The notes under the pieces were generated by a model. It saw only the letters and a program-made list of their open reading frames with translations. It did no database searches and had not been told where the DNA came from. The position numbers were made by a program, and so were the translations under genes. Shown here in pieces: positions 53,200 through 64,000 of a stretch of 64,000 nt of DNA (its first letter is position 1; every line of letters begins with the position of its first letter). Source of the DNA: Isoetes taiwanensis. Lineage: Eukaryota; Streptophyta; Lycopodiopsida; Isoetales; Isoetaceae. Where the stretch lies: positions 5,598,807 through 5,662,806 of the forward strand of contig JAJEKV010000065.1 of assembly GCA_021234155.1 (NCBI GenBank), given 5' to 3'.

Positions 53200-54699
53200 A
53201 TGTCAACTAGACTAGGAGCTTCTCTTCTAAGTGCTGTTGATATGTTCAAAGGAACAGGGGGCTTCCAAGTGTGGAAGGAAAAAATAAAAGAAGTATTAGA
53301 GGTTGAAGGTCTGTGGACTTATGTCACAGGAGAAGCTGAGCAGGTTGAGCATCTTAGTAGCAGAAAGGAGGCAGTTGTTTCGACTGCTTCAAGTTCAAGT
53401 GCTAAGGATAAGGATGATGAAAGTCTGACTGAAGTAAGTTCAGAGGTAAGTGTAGCAGCTAAATTGATTGAGGCTAAAAGCATTATCACTGTTAAGCTCG
53501 GATCTAGCATACTTCTAAAAGTTAGAGGTATGAGTCCTAGAGCAATATGGAAATACTTAATTGCTACTTATGAAAATAAAACGTCTTCACAACTGGATGT
53601 TTTAGACAGGGAGCTAAGGAATCTCAAATATCATGATAAAGAGGATATTACTGAGTTTTTTCAGAGATTGGATAACTTGGTTGCAGATCTGGAGGCAGCA
53701 GGTGTTATGATAACTCAAGATCACCAGGTAATGACTATTGCCCGTGCTTTTTCCAATTATGAGCACTTGTCTACCTTAGTGAGAAACATAGCAAAGAATA
53801 GGGAAAGTGCTGAACTAATGGTGAAGACTGAACTTGAGCAGAAAGCTCTAATTAATGAGACAAATGAACAAACTGAAATTCTGTTTGCTGGAAGGGGAAA
53901 AGGGAAAAACAGTGATAAGCATAAAATAGGTCCTTGCTATGTATGCAATAATTATGGACATTTGAAAAATAATTGTCCAAAGAATGTGAAGGAGAATAAG
54001 TGCTATAATTGCAATGGATATGGTCATATAGCAGCAAATTGTTCTAGTCCAAAGGACTATGCTAAGGGCAGGGGTAGAAATGATAATCCCAGAGGGGATT
54101 TTGCAAGGGGAAGAGGTTTTAATCCAAGGGGAAGAGGAAGAGGGAGAAATACCACCACCATTAATATTGCCAAGAACATAGAAACTGAAGGAGAAGGAAG
54201 GAAGGAAAAAGAAGAAATGGACGAAAATTTGGAGGTAAGCAACACTGCCCCAAGGATTTTGAATGCTTCAAATGAGACACAATCTAAAGATGATTTATTT
54301 GTGTTAGATTCAGGAGCTGAAAGATCAGTCATAAAGGATCAAAATAAACTCAAAGAAAAGGAGAAAAGGGGGTCCAGTTTTGTGCAAATGGGAAATGGAA
54401 GCATGCAAAGAGTGGAGCTGGCTGGAATGCTTGAGATATTTGATCTCTCAGGGGAACCAGTAGAACTTAAAAATGTACTTTGTGTACCTTCAATTATCAG
54501 AAATTTAATTTCTGTTAGTCAACTTGTTGACTTAGGATATAGAGTATGCTTTGAAAGAACACATTGTAAAATTTTCTTGGAGAATGAACTGAAGTTCTTG
54601 GCAAGAAGGCTTGGCAATCTTTTTGCATTTGACAATGCAAAATTTGATGGTTCTATTAATTTGGTCTCAGTACCTACAATAATTGGCATGAAAGGTTAG
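53200..54699 (+). CDS. Copia gag and protease
   Basis: The start is the ATG at 53200 (MSTRLGASLLSAVDMFKGTG), shortly after the primer site. The Gag part has VWKEKIKEVLEVEGLWTYVT and AIWKYLIATYENKTSSQLD, then two CCHC knuckles (CYVCNNYGHLKNNC and CYNCNGYGHIAANC) and an Arg/Gly-rich stretch. The protease follows with FVLDSGAERSVI. The frame ends at 54699, just after the start of the integrase zinc region, which is in another frame from about 54686. The single shift separates it from the rest of pol. Confidence 0.9.
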   Translation: MSTRLGASLLSAVDMFKGTGGFQVWKEKIKEVLEVEGLWTYVTGEAEQVEHLSSRKEAVVSTASSSSAKDKDDESLTEVSSEVSVAAKLIEAKSIITVKLGSSILLKVRGMSPRAIWKYLIATYENKTSSQLDVLDRELRNLKYHDKEDITEFFQRLDNLVADLEAAGVMITQDHQVMTIARAFSNYEHLSTLVRNIAKNRESAELMVKTELEQKALINETNEQTEILFAGRGKGKNSDKHKIGPCYVCNNYGHLKNNCPKNVKENKCYNCNGYGHIAANCSSPKDYAKGRGRNDNPRGDFARGRGFNPRGRGRGRNTTTINIAKNIETEGEGRKEKEEMDENLEVSNTAPRILNASNETQSKDDLFVLDSGAERSVIKDQNKLKEKEKRGSSFVQMGNGSMQRVELAGMLEIFDLSGEPVELKNVLCVPSIIRNLISVSQLVDLGYRVCFERTHCKIFLENELKFLARRLGNLFAFDNAKFDGSINLVSVPTIIGMKG

Positions 54700-57509
54700 G
54701 GCACACGCATTTAAACAATATTCAGTACATGATTAAACACAATTTGATTGTTGCTGAACAAGGGAAAGATGAACCATTCTTTTGTGAAGGCTGCATGTTA
54801 GGAAAGCACACGAGATTGAGTTTTTCTAAATCACACAAAAGAGCAAAAGGAATTTTGGATTTGATACATACAGATCTATGTGGACCTATCAATGTAACCA
54901 GTATGACAGGCAAAAGGTATTTTATTACCTTTATAGATGATTTCTCCAGGAAAACCTCAACTTATTTGCTAAGACACAAAGATCAAGCATTTAATGCATA
55001 CAAAATATTCGAGCAGGAAGTTGAGAGACAGACAGGAAGGAAAATTAAGTGCATCAGGTCTGACAGAGGAGGAGAGTTTTTATCAGGGGAATTTAAGCAA
55101 TATTGCAGGGCTCGAGGTATCAAAAGGCAACTAACATGTAGGTTCACACCTCAACAAAATGGAGTTGCAGAAAGGAAGAACAGGACCATTTTGGATGCAG
55201 TTCGATCTATGCTCAAACAATCAGGTATGCCAAATTATCTTTGGGATGAAACTGTAAAAACTGCAGTATACATACAAAATAGACTCCCCTCATCAAGCAT
55301 TAATGGCAAAACTCCTGAGGAAATGTGGAATGGTCATATACCAACTTATGACATGTTTAAAACTTTTGGATGTGTAGGATATGTGCATGTGCCAAAGGAA
55401 ATCAGAAAGAAACTTGATGATAGGGCCATTAAATGCTATTTAGTAGGGTATGATGAACATACCAAAGGATATAGAATGTTTCACTTGGAAAAAAGGCAGA
55501 TTATCATAAGCAGGGATATTGTTTTTAATGAATCCATGTTGTACAAGGACAGAAATAAGGAGCAGAAATTAATTCCAGAAACAAAGAATGTTGAAGATGC
55601 AAACAAAGAGAAGAGGTATGATGATTTTGCAGATCGACCAGAGAAATGTCATAATGCTCTTGATGAAAAACAGACCAGCAGCCCAGAGGATGAGAAACAA
55701 TCTGAGATAGAGCCAGAAATGGAAAACGAGGAGACTGTTGAACATGAAGATACCACAGAAATCAGAGATAAAAGGAGGAGAAAAACAGAAATAGAAAAAT
55801 TAAAGGAAGACATGCAAATAGATCATGAGATATATGGCAGAAGTGACAGTGGAAAGAGTAGAAGACATAACACTGATGAATTGGATATACATCAAATCAT
55901 GGCGCTTATTGAGCCAGGATTACCAAGTAACTTTGTTGAGGCTGTTAGTTCAGAAAATTCAGATCAATGGATGGCAGCCATGAAGGAAGAGATGTCAGCA
56001 TTTGAAAGAACACATACATATGAAGTTGTCAAACAACCAGATGGTAAGAATATTATAGGGAGCAAGTGGATTTACAAGGTCAAAACAGGGATAAACGGAG
56101 AACCAAAGTATAAGGCCAGATTAGTGGCTCAGGGATTCACACAAAAAAGAGGTCTAGACTATGAAGAGACTTTCTCTCCAATAGTGAAATTAACAAGCAT
56201 CAGGGTTCTACTTGCTTTTGCAAATGCACATAATTTGGAGATACATCACATGGATGTAAGTACTGCATTCCTAAATGCAGAAATAAATGAGGAAGTTTAT
56301 ATGAGACAAGCACCAGGGTTTGAACTTAAAGGAGAAAACTTGGTCTGGAAGTTGAAACGTGCTGTGTATGGATTGAAACAAGCACCCAGAATGTGGTACA
56401 ATTGCATTGATAGCTACCTGCAAAAACAGGGATTTATAAAGTTTGCGAATGATGGAAATATGTACATTCTTAACAAGGGAGATCAATTCTGCATTCTTGC
56501 TCTATACGTGGATGATAATATACTAGTGTCAAGCAACTCTGAAATTTTGGAATATTGCAAAAATATTCTGACTAGCAAATATAAGATGACAGATTTGGGT
56601 GAGCTGAAAAAGTTCCTAGGGATGGAAGTTTACAGGGACAGATCCAAAAACATCTTGCAAATAACACAAATTAATAATATTGAAGGCATGTTGAAGAGAT
56701 TTCACATGCAGGACTGTAATCCATCAAGAACTCCTATAGTTCAAGGGCTAAAATTGTCGAATGACATGAGTCCCAAGGATGAAGCTGAAATGATAAAGAT
56801 GACACATGTTCCCTATAGGAAATTGATAGGGTGTTTATTGTTTGTTTCAAACTCCACCAGACCAGACATTGCTTATACAGTTAGCTTACTCAGCAGATTT
56901 TGTAATAATCCAGGATACCAGCATTGGATAATAGCTAAAAGAGTACTGAGATATTTGAAGCACACAAAAGATCATGGTCTCACATTTAATAGCAAAGATT
57001 TGACACTAACAGGGTATGCTGATGCAGATTGGGCAAATGATGTAGATACAAGAAAATCTACCTCTGGTTTTTGTTTGATGTTGGGAGGAGCTACAGTTGT
57101 ATGGAAAAGTAAAAAACAGTCCAGTGTAGCCATGTCAACAGCTGAAGCAGAGTACAATTCAACCACACTTGCAGCAAAGGAAATTGTTTGGGTAAGGCGT
57201 CTGCTTAATGAGCTTAAGGTTTTCCAAACATCTCCTACAGTATTATTCTCAGACAGCTTGAGTTGCATAGCAATTACCAGAAATCCAGTTTTACATCAGA
57301 GAACTAAGCACATAGAGTTACATGTGCATTTCATAAGAGAAATGGTGAGCAAGGGAATTATAATAGTAAAGCATATATCTATAAATGATCAAATTGCAGA
57401 TGTTTTGACAAAAGGTCTGTCTGAATGCAAGTTTCAGAAATTTAAACAATCACTAGGAATTTCAGAACTTGGTTGCACAGCAGAAATCCATAAGGGCTTA
57501 ATGGAGTGA
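54686..57509 (+). CDS. Copia integrase, reverse transcriptase and RNase H
   Basis: The frame opens with WHERLGHTHL (54686 onward), the start of the integrase HHCC region, which ends in FCEGCMLGKH. The catalytic residues are in HTDLCGP, the Asp of IRSDRGGEF, and the Glu of QNGVAERKNRT. RT has KARLVAQGFTQKRGLDYEET, MDVSTAFLNAEINEEVYM and active site LYVDDNILVSS. RNase H has LTGYADADWANDVDTRKSTS and STAEAEYNSTTLAAKEI, ending in QIADVLTKGL. All key residues are present and the frame is open to the stop at 57507-57509. The lineage is not assigned. Confidence 0.93.
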
Positions 57510-57671
57510 GCAAGTGAAGTATTGAAGAAGCTTATATGATGCCGAAGTCAGGAAACATATCCTTCATCAGAGCAGACAATATGATCTGAAGATTTACTGT
57601 AAATAATTTGTCGTGTGAAAAGTCAGTTTCTCTGAAGAACAGTTACAGAAATATATCTCAAGGGGAGTTAA

Positions 57672-57684
57672 CATGAAAGGGGAA
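57672..57684 (+). promoter_or_regulatory. Copia polypurine tract
   Basis: CATGAAAGGGGAA immediately precedes the 3' LTR. Confidence 0.75.
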
Positions 57685-58226
57685 TGTTGGAGATGGTCAT
57701 GTTAACTCAGAGATGGTTATGTTGAAGATGATTGAATCGAAACAAAGGGGACTAAGGTTCTATATGATTATTAAATGTTGAAGTATTGTAGCATGGAACG
57801 CTTATGCTGAAGTTAAACCATTAACTCTAAGTTAGTGGTTAAAGGTTTCATTCATATCATATGGTTGTAAAATTAGAAAGACCCGACGGTCGTATGCTAG
57901 AAAGACAGCTGCTTATGGTTCAATCCGGCAAGTCAACCTGTGGATGAATCGAAGATTCTTGAAAGCTAAGCGGCCGGATCTAAGCCTAAGCGGCCGGATC
58001 TGGCCCTATAAGAAAAAGATGAAACCAAATGGGATTAAGCTGCAATGGGGAACATGCAGGCTCGGGTTGTCGAATAATTCATACTGCTCTATTATAGTTC
58101 GATGGTCTTATGCATTGTTATGCATTATTGCTAAAATATTGTCTTGTTATCTATTGAATATCTTTTGGTAAATAACTATTTCAAGTTATTGATCATAAGA
58201 CTCAAGTTGTATAGATCAATCTTTCA
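57685..58226 (+). repeat. Copia 3' LTR
   Basis: 542 bp, nearly identical to the 5' LTR. Differences include AGTCAACCTGTGG against AGTCAACACATTGG. Confidence 0.92.
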
Positions 58227-58285
58227 AAAGGTTCTACAATGACCTGTTTAAGAAAATCATGTTCTAGAAAAAAAAGGCATATTTG

Positions 58286-58319
<34 letters not shown>

Positions 58320-58930
58320 GCAAGAATCTGTATTATATTCAAAAGATAAAACGTTTACATACATACAATTGAGTCCAGAGCTACTACCACTTCTCGTATC
58401 CATGGATAGCAGTCCAGACTCTGAGCCTAGTACTCTTTTAGCCTCTCTCAACTTCTTCTCCATAGGATACTACAGGAGAGAAGGACTAATTTCCTAGACC
58501 CTAATGACACAACTAGGGCCAGTTACTGAACAAGAACTACCCGGCCCCTTCTCCAAAACAGATACTATGGGAGCTAAGTTCCTGTCTTTCCACATGCCCC
58601 AGCTACATCACTGCTTCAAAAATAGGCCCTCAGATATAGCAAAGAAACCAGACCTGTGAGATTACCAGTAGCAAGAAAGGGAGTAGCCAATCGCACTGGT
58701 CAGCTGCCAAACTAGAGACAGGATCCTCTTTATGCTTCCATGCCGAAGATAGTGCTGATCCCATCAGCTGCTGCAGCAATACTATAGGGGGCGAGGCACT
58801 CGACCTTCTTCTCACCAACGAACCTAAAGGAGCAGCCTCTAGAATCCTGACCCATGCCTGATCCATCTGCATCTAGCCATGCAGGCCTTGTCTTCCGCTA
58901 GAATTAGACAAGCATGAAGCTTCTATTGCT
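58286..58930 (-). mobile_element. Possible 3' end of a minus-strand retroposed sequence
   Basis: A T-run of about 28 bases (58290-58317) is a poly(A) tail on the minus strand, preceded there by about 600 bases without an ORF longer than 80 codons. This fits the 3' end of a LINE or another retroposed copy. I cannot name it. Confidence 0.4.
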
Positions 58931-59534
58931 CCTCCCCCCCTCCCCCCCCTAAGTTGAACATGGACATTTGCGGACAACATTAGCTTTATATTTAATTAGC
59001 TTAGTTATTAGAGAAGTTTTTTTTTTCCGCTATATTACATTAGTTGTTCTTGATGTTGCATGATCAATGATATCATTTCTTTATTTAAAAAAAAAGAAAA
59101 AAAAAAAGAAAGAAAAGATATCGTCGCATAAGCAAGATCTTACACTTTTTGTGGCAAGAATTGTTTGAAAGGCATCTTCAAAGTGTTTATATTTACAAAA
59201 AACGTTTTCCCATCTTGGAAGGATCCCATTTTAGCTCCAATTTGCACAAGTAGAATGTGTCATGATTGAAGTGGCATATAATGACAAACTAAGTTATACG
59301 AGTTATGGTGCCGGGCGTTGCCGGGCTTTAGTAATAATTTGAAGAGGTGGTTTGATAGAACTACATTTATAAATGAAAACAACCATCTGTAGAGTATTAT
59401 GGATTTGATCTCGATTGTTGAATTGGGGAATTTTACTGTATGTTGGTTTAGTTTATATGATGTTTCTACCGAAATGATTTTATTGTTAGGATGGGCTTTA
59501 GAGAACATATATGTAGAATTGGTGTCTGTTTTGA

Positions 59535-59658
59535 TACACATTTTTCTAGAAATAATTAGTTATACGTCTCCAATAGCACAATGTGATGCCCTATAATACA
59601 CATTTTCCCAGGAATAATTAGTTATATGTCTCCAATAGCATAATGTCATGCCCTATAT
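59535..59658. repeat. Tandem duplication, 62-bp unit
   Basis: Two copies start TACACATTTT at 59535 and 59597 and share AATAATTAGTTATA and GTCTCCAATAGCA with a few base changes. Confidence 0.8.
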
Positions 59659-60683
59659 GATGCACCTTCATTAAAAGATAGAGAAAGATCCATGTTATTT
59701 CATGAGGATATGGAGTTGTTATGGTAGTCTTACAAATTACGAAGTGGAATGATATAACAATTTTGAACCCTCATAATTAACTCTTTGCTTGTATTAAGAA
59801 ACCGAGGTGTCTAAGGAGAATAGTTTGTCTCGTACATTATGTGGAAGGGGGTTATAGAATGTTGCATATTTACATAATGTTATGCTTTTAAATTCCAATG
59901 TAAGTATATAAAATCCAATCTAGGTAAAGTGCTAGTCACAGTTACATCCTTCAATCGAAAAAAAATGTTAGTCTCAATCTTGTACAATAAATCCATATAT
60001 ATAAGACCATAATGTGATGCTCATCAAGGTCTCACATCACCGATTTAAGCTTTGTTTGGAAAATGAGGAAAGGTTGCTAGCTCCATGGGTTTAAAGAAAA
60101 TTTAAGTTTGAACTGATTTGTGAGATGCCAATAGGAATTTATCTGGAGGGTGGGAGGCATGGACTTGTAGATGGTGGTAATGCCTAGAATTGTATTGTGT
60201 ATATCATACATTGTCCCGCCATGTCAGGCACATTGGATCCCTGCATACATGACATGCATGATGTATCAAGAAGAGGACACATTATCATAATACAACACGT
60301 TATGATCTTTTCTATATAACATTGAAGAGAAAACTACAAATTGGTTAGTAAACGTCTAGAAAATTGGCATTGTCGCAGCATCTACCCAAATGCACATCAA
60401 TGCTATCTCTACCACTCTATTTGATGCAGAGGCAAGAAATCAAATCAAATATTTAGTCCTCTAAAAGTATAGCACCCAGGTGGACAAATAAAATTTGAAT
60501 TTTCCATGCAAACCTTGATGAACATATAGCACCTGAATGTTTCATGTAAACCTTTAATATTCGCCATAAGTTGGGCATTGAATGCACACACTTAGAGAAC
60601 TTTGGTGCATTAGTCAAAATGGGCCTTATGAGAAATAAATTAAAAAAAAAAAGAAGACTACACATGCCAATAGATAGAAATAG

Positions 60684-60849
60684 ATTATATTTCTGATATA
60701 GGGTTTGTTGAGAAGCATGAGGGCACAATAAAACAAACGCAGATGAGTAAAAAGAACTATTTACAAATTATATTTTTGACATGGGGTTTGTTGAGGAGCA
60801 TGAGGGCACAACAAAACAAAGGCAGATAAGAAAAAAGAACTATTTACCA
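60684..60849. repeat. Tandem duplication, 83-bp unit
   Basis: Two copies start ATTATATTT at 60684 and 60767. Both contain GGGTTTGTTGAG, GCATGAGGGCACAA and AAAGAACTATTTAC. Confidence 0.8.
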
Positions 60850-61327
60850 TCAACAAAATGTTTTTTTGAACAGCAGCCCAAAATTGCTTACATGTTTCTC
60901 AATTAGTTGTGAACTGACTATTGGGGGTGAGGGGAAAAAGGATTAACTATTGTATACAATTGGTGAGATGAGTTATGGGATATTGTATGCCAAATTAAAT
61001 GTATAGGCTTATATCCAGTTGTAGATTGAATGTCTCATTAGTGTCCTCGAATTTGTATCCATTATCGTAACACTTTTTAGTTAGGTCCAGTTGCATGTTC
61101 CAAAAGGTCATTCTCATCCACCATTTGGTAAGTCTTTGTCAGCTGCAAAGCACAATGCCTTAGTCCAAAGGAACCTTAAAACCACAGATGGAATTACAAA
61201 GTAACATCATTTTACCACCATTCATCTTGTTTGAAGATTCGACGGTGCAAAGGTAGTAATTATATCCAATGTAAACTTTCCAACCAAATTGGAAACTAAT
61301 CAAAGTAGACGTGGATATAATCACCAC

Positions 61328-61444
61328 TTCATTTTTAAAGTAAGGATTTGGATGAAAGCAAAATTCAAGCCTGAAACCTTTCAGTTCATCTAAGTCCACA
61401 AATTTTATATCTTTTAAATACCTCAAAGCCCCTTCATCTCTTTC
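61328..61444 (-). pseudogene. Exon fragment of a NAP1-like histone chaperone
   Basis: The minus-strand reading holds [20 protein letters not shown] and [19 protein letters not shown]. This matches a conserved segment of NAP1 family proteins, which chaperone histones (family pattern ERDExALKYLKDIKW...GFKLEFxFxxNPxFKN). The fragment is followed by GTGGTGATTA, compatible with a splice donor. The rest of the surrounding 156-codon reading does not look like NAP1, and no other exon is visible. It is probably a displaced or broken copy; a real distant exon of a host gene is less likely. Confidence 0.6.
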
Positions 61445-61630
61445 CCAGAAGGTAGGAGGCTCTCCCTCACCAAGTGCTGAACAAAACAATGGAAGGGTGG
61501 AACAGAGAGGAGGCTCCCCCTTGCCAATTTCCAGGACGAGGTGGGCTGACCTCCCTTCAGAACCATGCGAGATGGACATGGTTGAGGCTGGCTCTATTGG
61601 TATGGAGGTGGAATATAATATTTTGGCCAC

Positions 61631-63549
61631 ATGAACCTATTGCCTTGGAATGTGAGGGGAGTGGCTTCTTCCCCAAGTAAAAAGAAGCGGTTGTCTCTTT
61701 ACACCGCCTAAGTTTTCTCGACCTTTTTGTTGCCTCCAAGAGCATAAATGCCGCCCGCCGGTGATGTACATAAAGGAGCTAATGTATTTGGGCCGGGACT
61801 ATAATGTCTTGGTGTCTGCTGCTTAGATGCATCTAAAGGCTGGTGTGCTTACTTGCATGGAAGTCGCCTCATGGATATCACTTTTACTCAAACAGATAGG
61901 TTCGGACGGTGGATAATAATCAAATGGAAAGATAAGGGCCAAGAATGGGGTTTGATAAATGTATATGCTCATAATAGACCTCGTCAGCGTGGTGCTTTGT
62001 AGGCAACTCGAGGAGTAAAGTTCTCCGGCTTAGGCGGGAATGTTGCATGGTTGCTTTCGTTGGCGACTTCAATATGGTCGAGTTGGAAAGAGATAGAAGT
62101 GGTCGCGGCTCACGAGAAGTGGTGCAAGGATTCGAAGCGAGAACAATGGCTACGCCTTTTACATGATGGTCAGCTTATAGAGATTGATGGTGATCAGTCA
62201 TTTACGTGGTGTAATGGTTGGACAGGAGCTGGCAGAGCTTATGCAAGGCATGATAGAGGATACTTTAATATTTGTGCGGCTGCTTTCGCTAGCGGATTTT
62301 TAATCACTCAAATCTTACGGATAGCTCAGGTGTGCGATCATAATCCACAACTTCTAACTAATGATGTGGCTAATTTTCATCGACCTACCAGGACCTACTT
62401 TAAGCTTAATTGCAAGTATTTGGAGGATGATGAGTTCAAACTTGGATGTAGTCGGGCTTGGTCTCGGGCCTTCTCACCTCGTAGGGGCATGTGCGGGGTT
62501 GTCGCAGTATTGTCTGCGATGAAGTCATTTGCAAAAGAATATGGGAGAGTCGAGTCTTTGAAGCTAGAGGACTATTGACTACATTGTACCGGGAATTAGA
62601 AGTACTCGGCGCTTCGTGGCCATACTAGTGGAGTCGAGAAAAGGAGTTATTATCTCGGATCAAGGCTATGGAAGCCCCGTAAAAATTCACGAAGCCAAAG
62701 TGAAGGCGAGGGTTGCAAATGGTTCAAGGACGGAGATAGATGTACCCGGTTCTTTTTTTGGCCGCAAGAAGAAGGAAACTTCGTCACTTCTATACATTCT
62801 TTGGTGTTGCTAGATGGTGCTCTTATCTCGATCCGGTGAATCTTAAGCGATATTTTCATCATCACTTTTCTTCATTCTTTGCCGCGACACCCATTGCCCT
62901 TTTCGGGAAGGACATGCAATTGGCGTGTTGATTAAGATCGTCGCATTGTTTACGAAGAGCGAGGTTGCTTCTTGAGTCTAATATCATGAAGGAGGACTTA
63001 AAAGCGGTGGGCTCTCTTGAAAAAGGACAAATGCCCGGTCTTGATGGCTTTCCTATTGAATTCTTTCGAAGTCTTTTGGGGCCGGTTGGAGGATGACATA
63101 TATGATGCCTTTTGTGAGTTTGGAGATTTAGGAGCCTTGATAAGATTTTGAATACAGGTTGTATCTCTCTCATTCCAAAGAGCAAAAGAACCCAAGACTA
63201 TTTACATTGGGCGACCTATTACATTGCTTTCCTCTGTGTACAAGGTCTTTGCTAAGACATTGGCAGAAAGAGTCCGAGATATCTTGGCTGACGCTATCTC
63301 GTCAACACAATCTGGCTTTCTCCCTCGTCGTTGTATTCTCAACAACGTGGCTGCTGCATATGAAGGAATATATTGGGCCCGATTGCAGGGTCATAGAGTA
63401 GTGTATCTTAAGCTTGATTTTGCTAAAGCTTATGATAGTGTTGATTGGGGTTTCTTGGAGAAGTGTCTTCTTGCACTTGAGTTTGGGGAGTCATTCACAA
63501 GGAATGTCATGAAGCCCCATACATCAGCCAGATCTACTGTCCTTTTCTG
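61631..63549 (+). pseudogene. LINE (L1 type) ORF2: endonuclease and part of reverse transcriptase
   Basis: The ATG at 61631 opens with [10 protein letters not shown], the start of plant L1 endonucleases. Broken pieces follow: WGLINVYAHN (61950), FTWCNGWTGAGRAYARHDRG (62200) and RPTRTYFKLNCKYLEDDEFK (62390). RT comes next: SLIPKSKRTQD (63172), SSVYKVFAKTLAERVRDILA, STQSGFLPRRCILNNVAAAY and YLKLDFAKAYDSVDW (63224-63450). It ends where an A-family LTR starts at 63550, before the catalytic YxDD. Many frameshifts are present. Confidence 0.78.
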
Positions 63550-64000
63550 TGACGCTCCCTGAATATATACGACCCCCGACCGTACACATACGGGGACATC
63601 CATCCAAGAAGGGTGGCACATCCATCCAAGTACCAACGGCAAAGAATATATATCTAAACCTAAGAAAACACCCTAAAGCCCAGGTTCTACCCCGGTTCTG
63701 ACTCTAGTGAGGATGGACTGACGGCTCGGTCTCAAGAGATCGCGACGGAGGTATAACACGGTGTTGGTGGCATAGAACATCGGCTAGGGTTGTCCACTCC
63801 ATCCGCCCCTCCCGTGCACACTTTTGCGGATGGAGTCGATCCACGCTATGGTTTTAGCTATAGCCTTCCCGACGCACTCAAGGGATCACCCTTTTGAGCC
63901 TACTCCGGGGTTCATGGCCCCGGTCCGATGAGGCGGGTCGGGGGAAGCGTCCCCTTCCGGAGATCCACAAAGTGGTTCCATGGGTGAGCTAGAGAATACG
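63550..64000 (-). repeat. A-family LTR interrupting the LINE, continues past the window
   Basis: TGACGCTCCC starts at 63550, and the following 450 bases match the A LTR from 47485, including CATAGAACATCGGCTAGGG and GTTGTCCACTCCATCCGCCC. It could be a solo LTR or the 3' LTR of a full minus-strand element; the right end is outside the window. Confidence 0.8.

Larger units (their letters stand above)
52627..58226 (+). mobile_element. Ty1/copia retrotransposon, nearly intact
   Basis: The element is 5600 bp with a perfect AAAGG duplication (52622-52626 and 58227-58231), LTRs of 544 and 542 bp, an initiator tRNA-Met primer site and a GAAAGGGGAA tract. Order is gag, protease, integrase, RT, RNase H, as in Ty1/copia. 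One frameshift near 54680 is the only break I find. The LTRs differ at only a handful of positions, so it is recent. Confidence 0.93.
58931..61159. other. AT-rich stretch without genes
   Basis: I see only simple features: a C-rich run at about 58930-58950, an A-rich run at 59088-59120 that may be a poly(A) tail on the plus strand, and two tandem duplications listed separately. Confidence 0.5.

Noticed and set aside
59260-59596. Short readings near 59400
   Set aside because: No family resemblance, AT-rich sequence, and overlap with a tandem duplication.

Overview
The window reads as repeat-rich nuclear DNA of a flowering plant. It contains Ty3/gypsy and Ty1/copia LTR retrotransposons, hAT-like MITEs, plant L1-type LINE pieces and one fragment of a NAP1-like gene. 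I see no intact host gene, no tRNA or rRNA gene, and nothing bacterial. The species cannot be named from this sequence.

Layout, from nesting and target-site duplications (TSDs). Element A is a large minus-strand Ty3/gypsy element. It runs from beyond the left edge to 49033 and is split by two insertions. The first, element X (1433-24817, minus, TSD TGCCT), lies in A's gag. X carries a close relative, element Y (12561-24245, minus), inside its own right LTR. X and Y each also hold a MITE (4072-4644 and 23139-23741). The second, element B (26852-43845, plus), lies in A's second ORF. B belongs to the same family as A, and its 3' LTR is split by a young non-autonomous LTR element D (38531-42739, TSD GATGC). 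A itself interrupts a minus-strand LINE ORF1 (49034-50994). To the right are a nearly intact Ty1/copia element (52627-58226, TSD AAAGG), about 3 kb without genes, a NAP1-like exon fragment (61328-61444), a plus-strand LINE ORF2 (61631-63549) and another A-family LTR (63550 to the edge).

The notable content is in A and B. Both are gypsy elements with an initiator-Met type primer-binding site, 1.5 kb LTRs beginning TGACG, and B has a chromovirus-like RT and INT tail. Both carry a histone H3-like coding region near the 5' end, then a second shared ORF of unknown function, then gag-pol. In A the H3 fold is nearly canonical and lies directly after a 267-codon ORF, in frame, behind one TGA. In B an H3-like N-terminal tail (MARTKQ...) is separated from a diverged H3 fold by a long acidic insert. 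In B the H3 ORF and the second ORF each have an upstream unit made of two about 67-nt hairpins and a TATA box. I know of no described plant retrotransposon family that carries a histone H3 gene; this is my best candidate for a new system.

X and Y are a different gypsy type: LTRs of about 0.6 kb, a primer site resembling tRNA-Asp, three zinc knuckles in gag, and a long coiled-coil ORF after integrase preceded by a conserved promoter-like segment. Most ORFs here are broken. A recurring part of the differences between copies is CAG or CTG in one copy against CG in the other, which may be a sequencing artefact at methylated CHG sites, so frameshifts should be read with caution.
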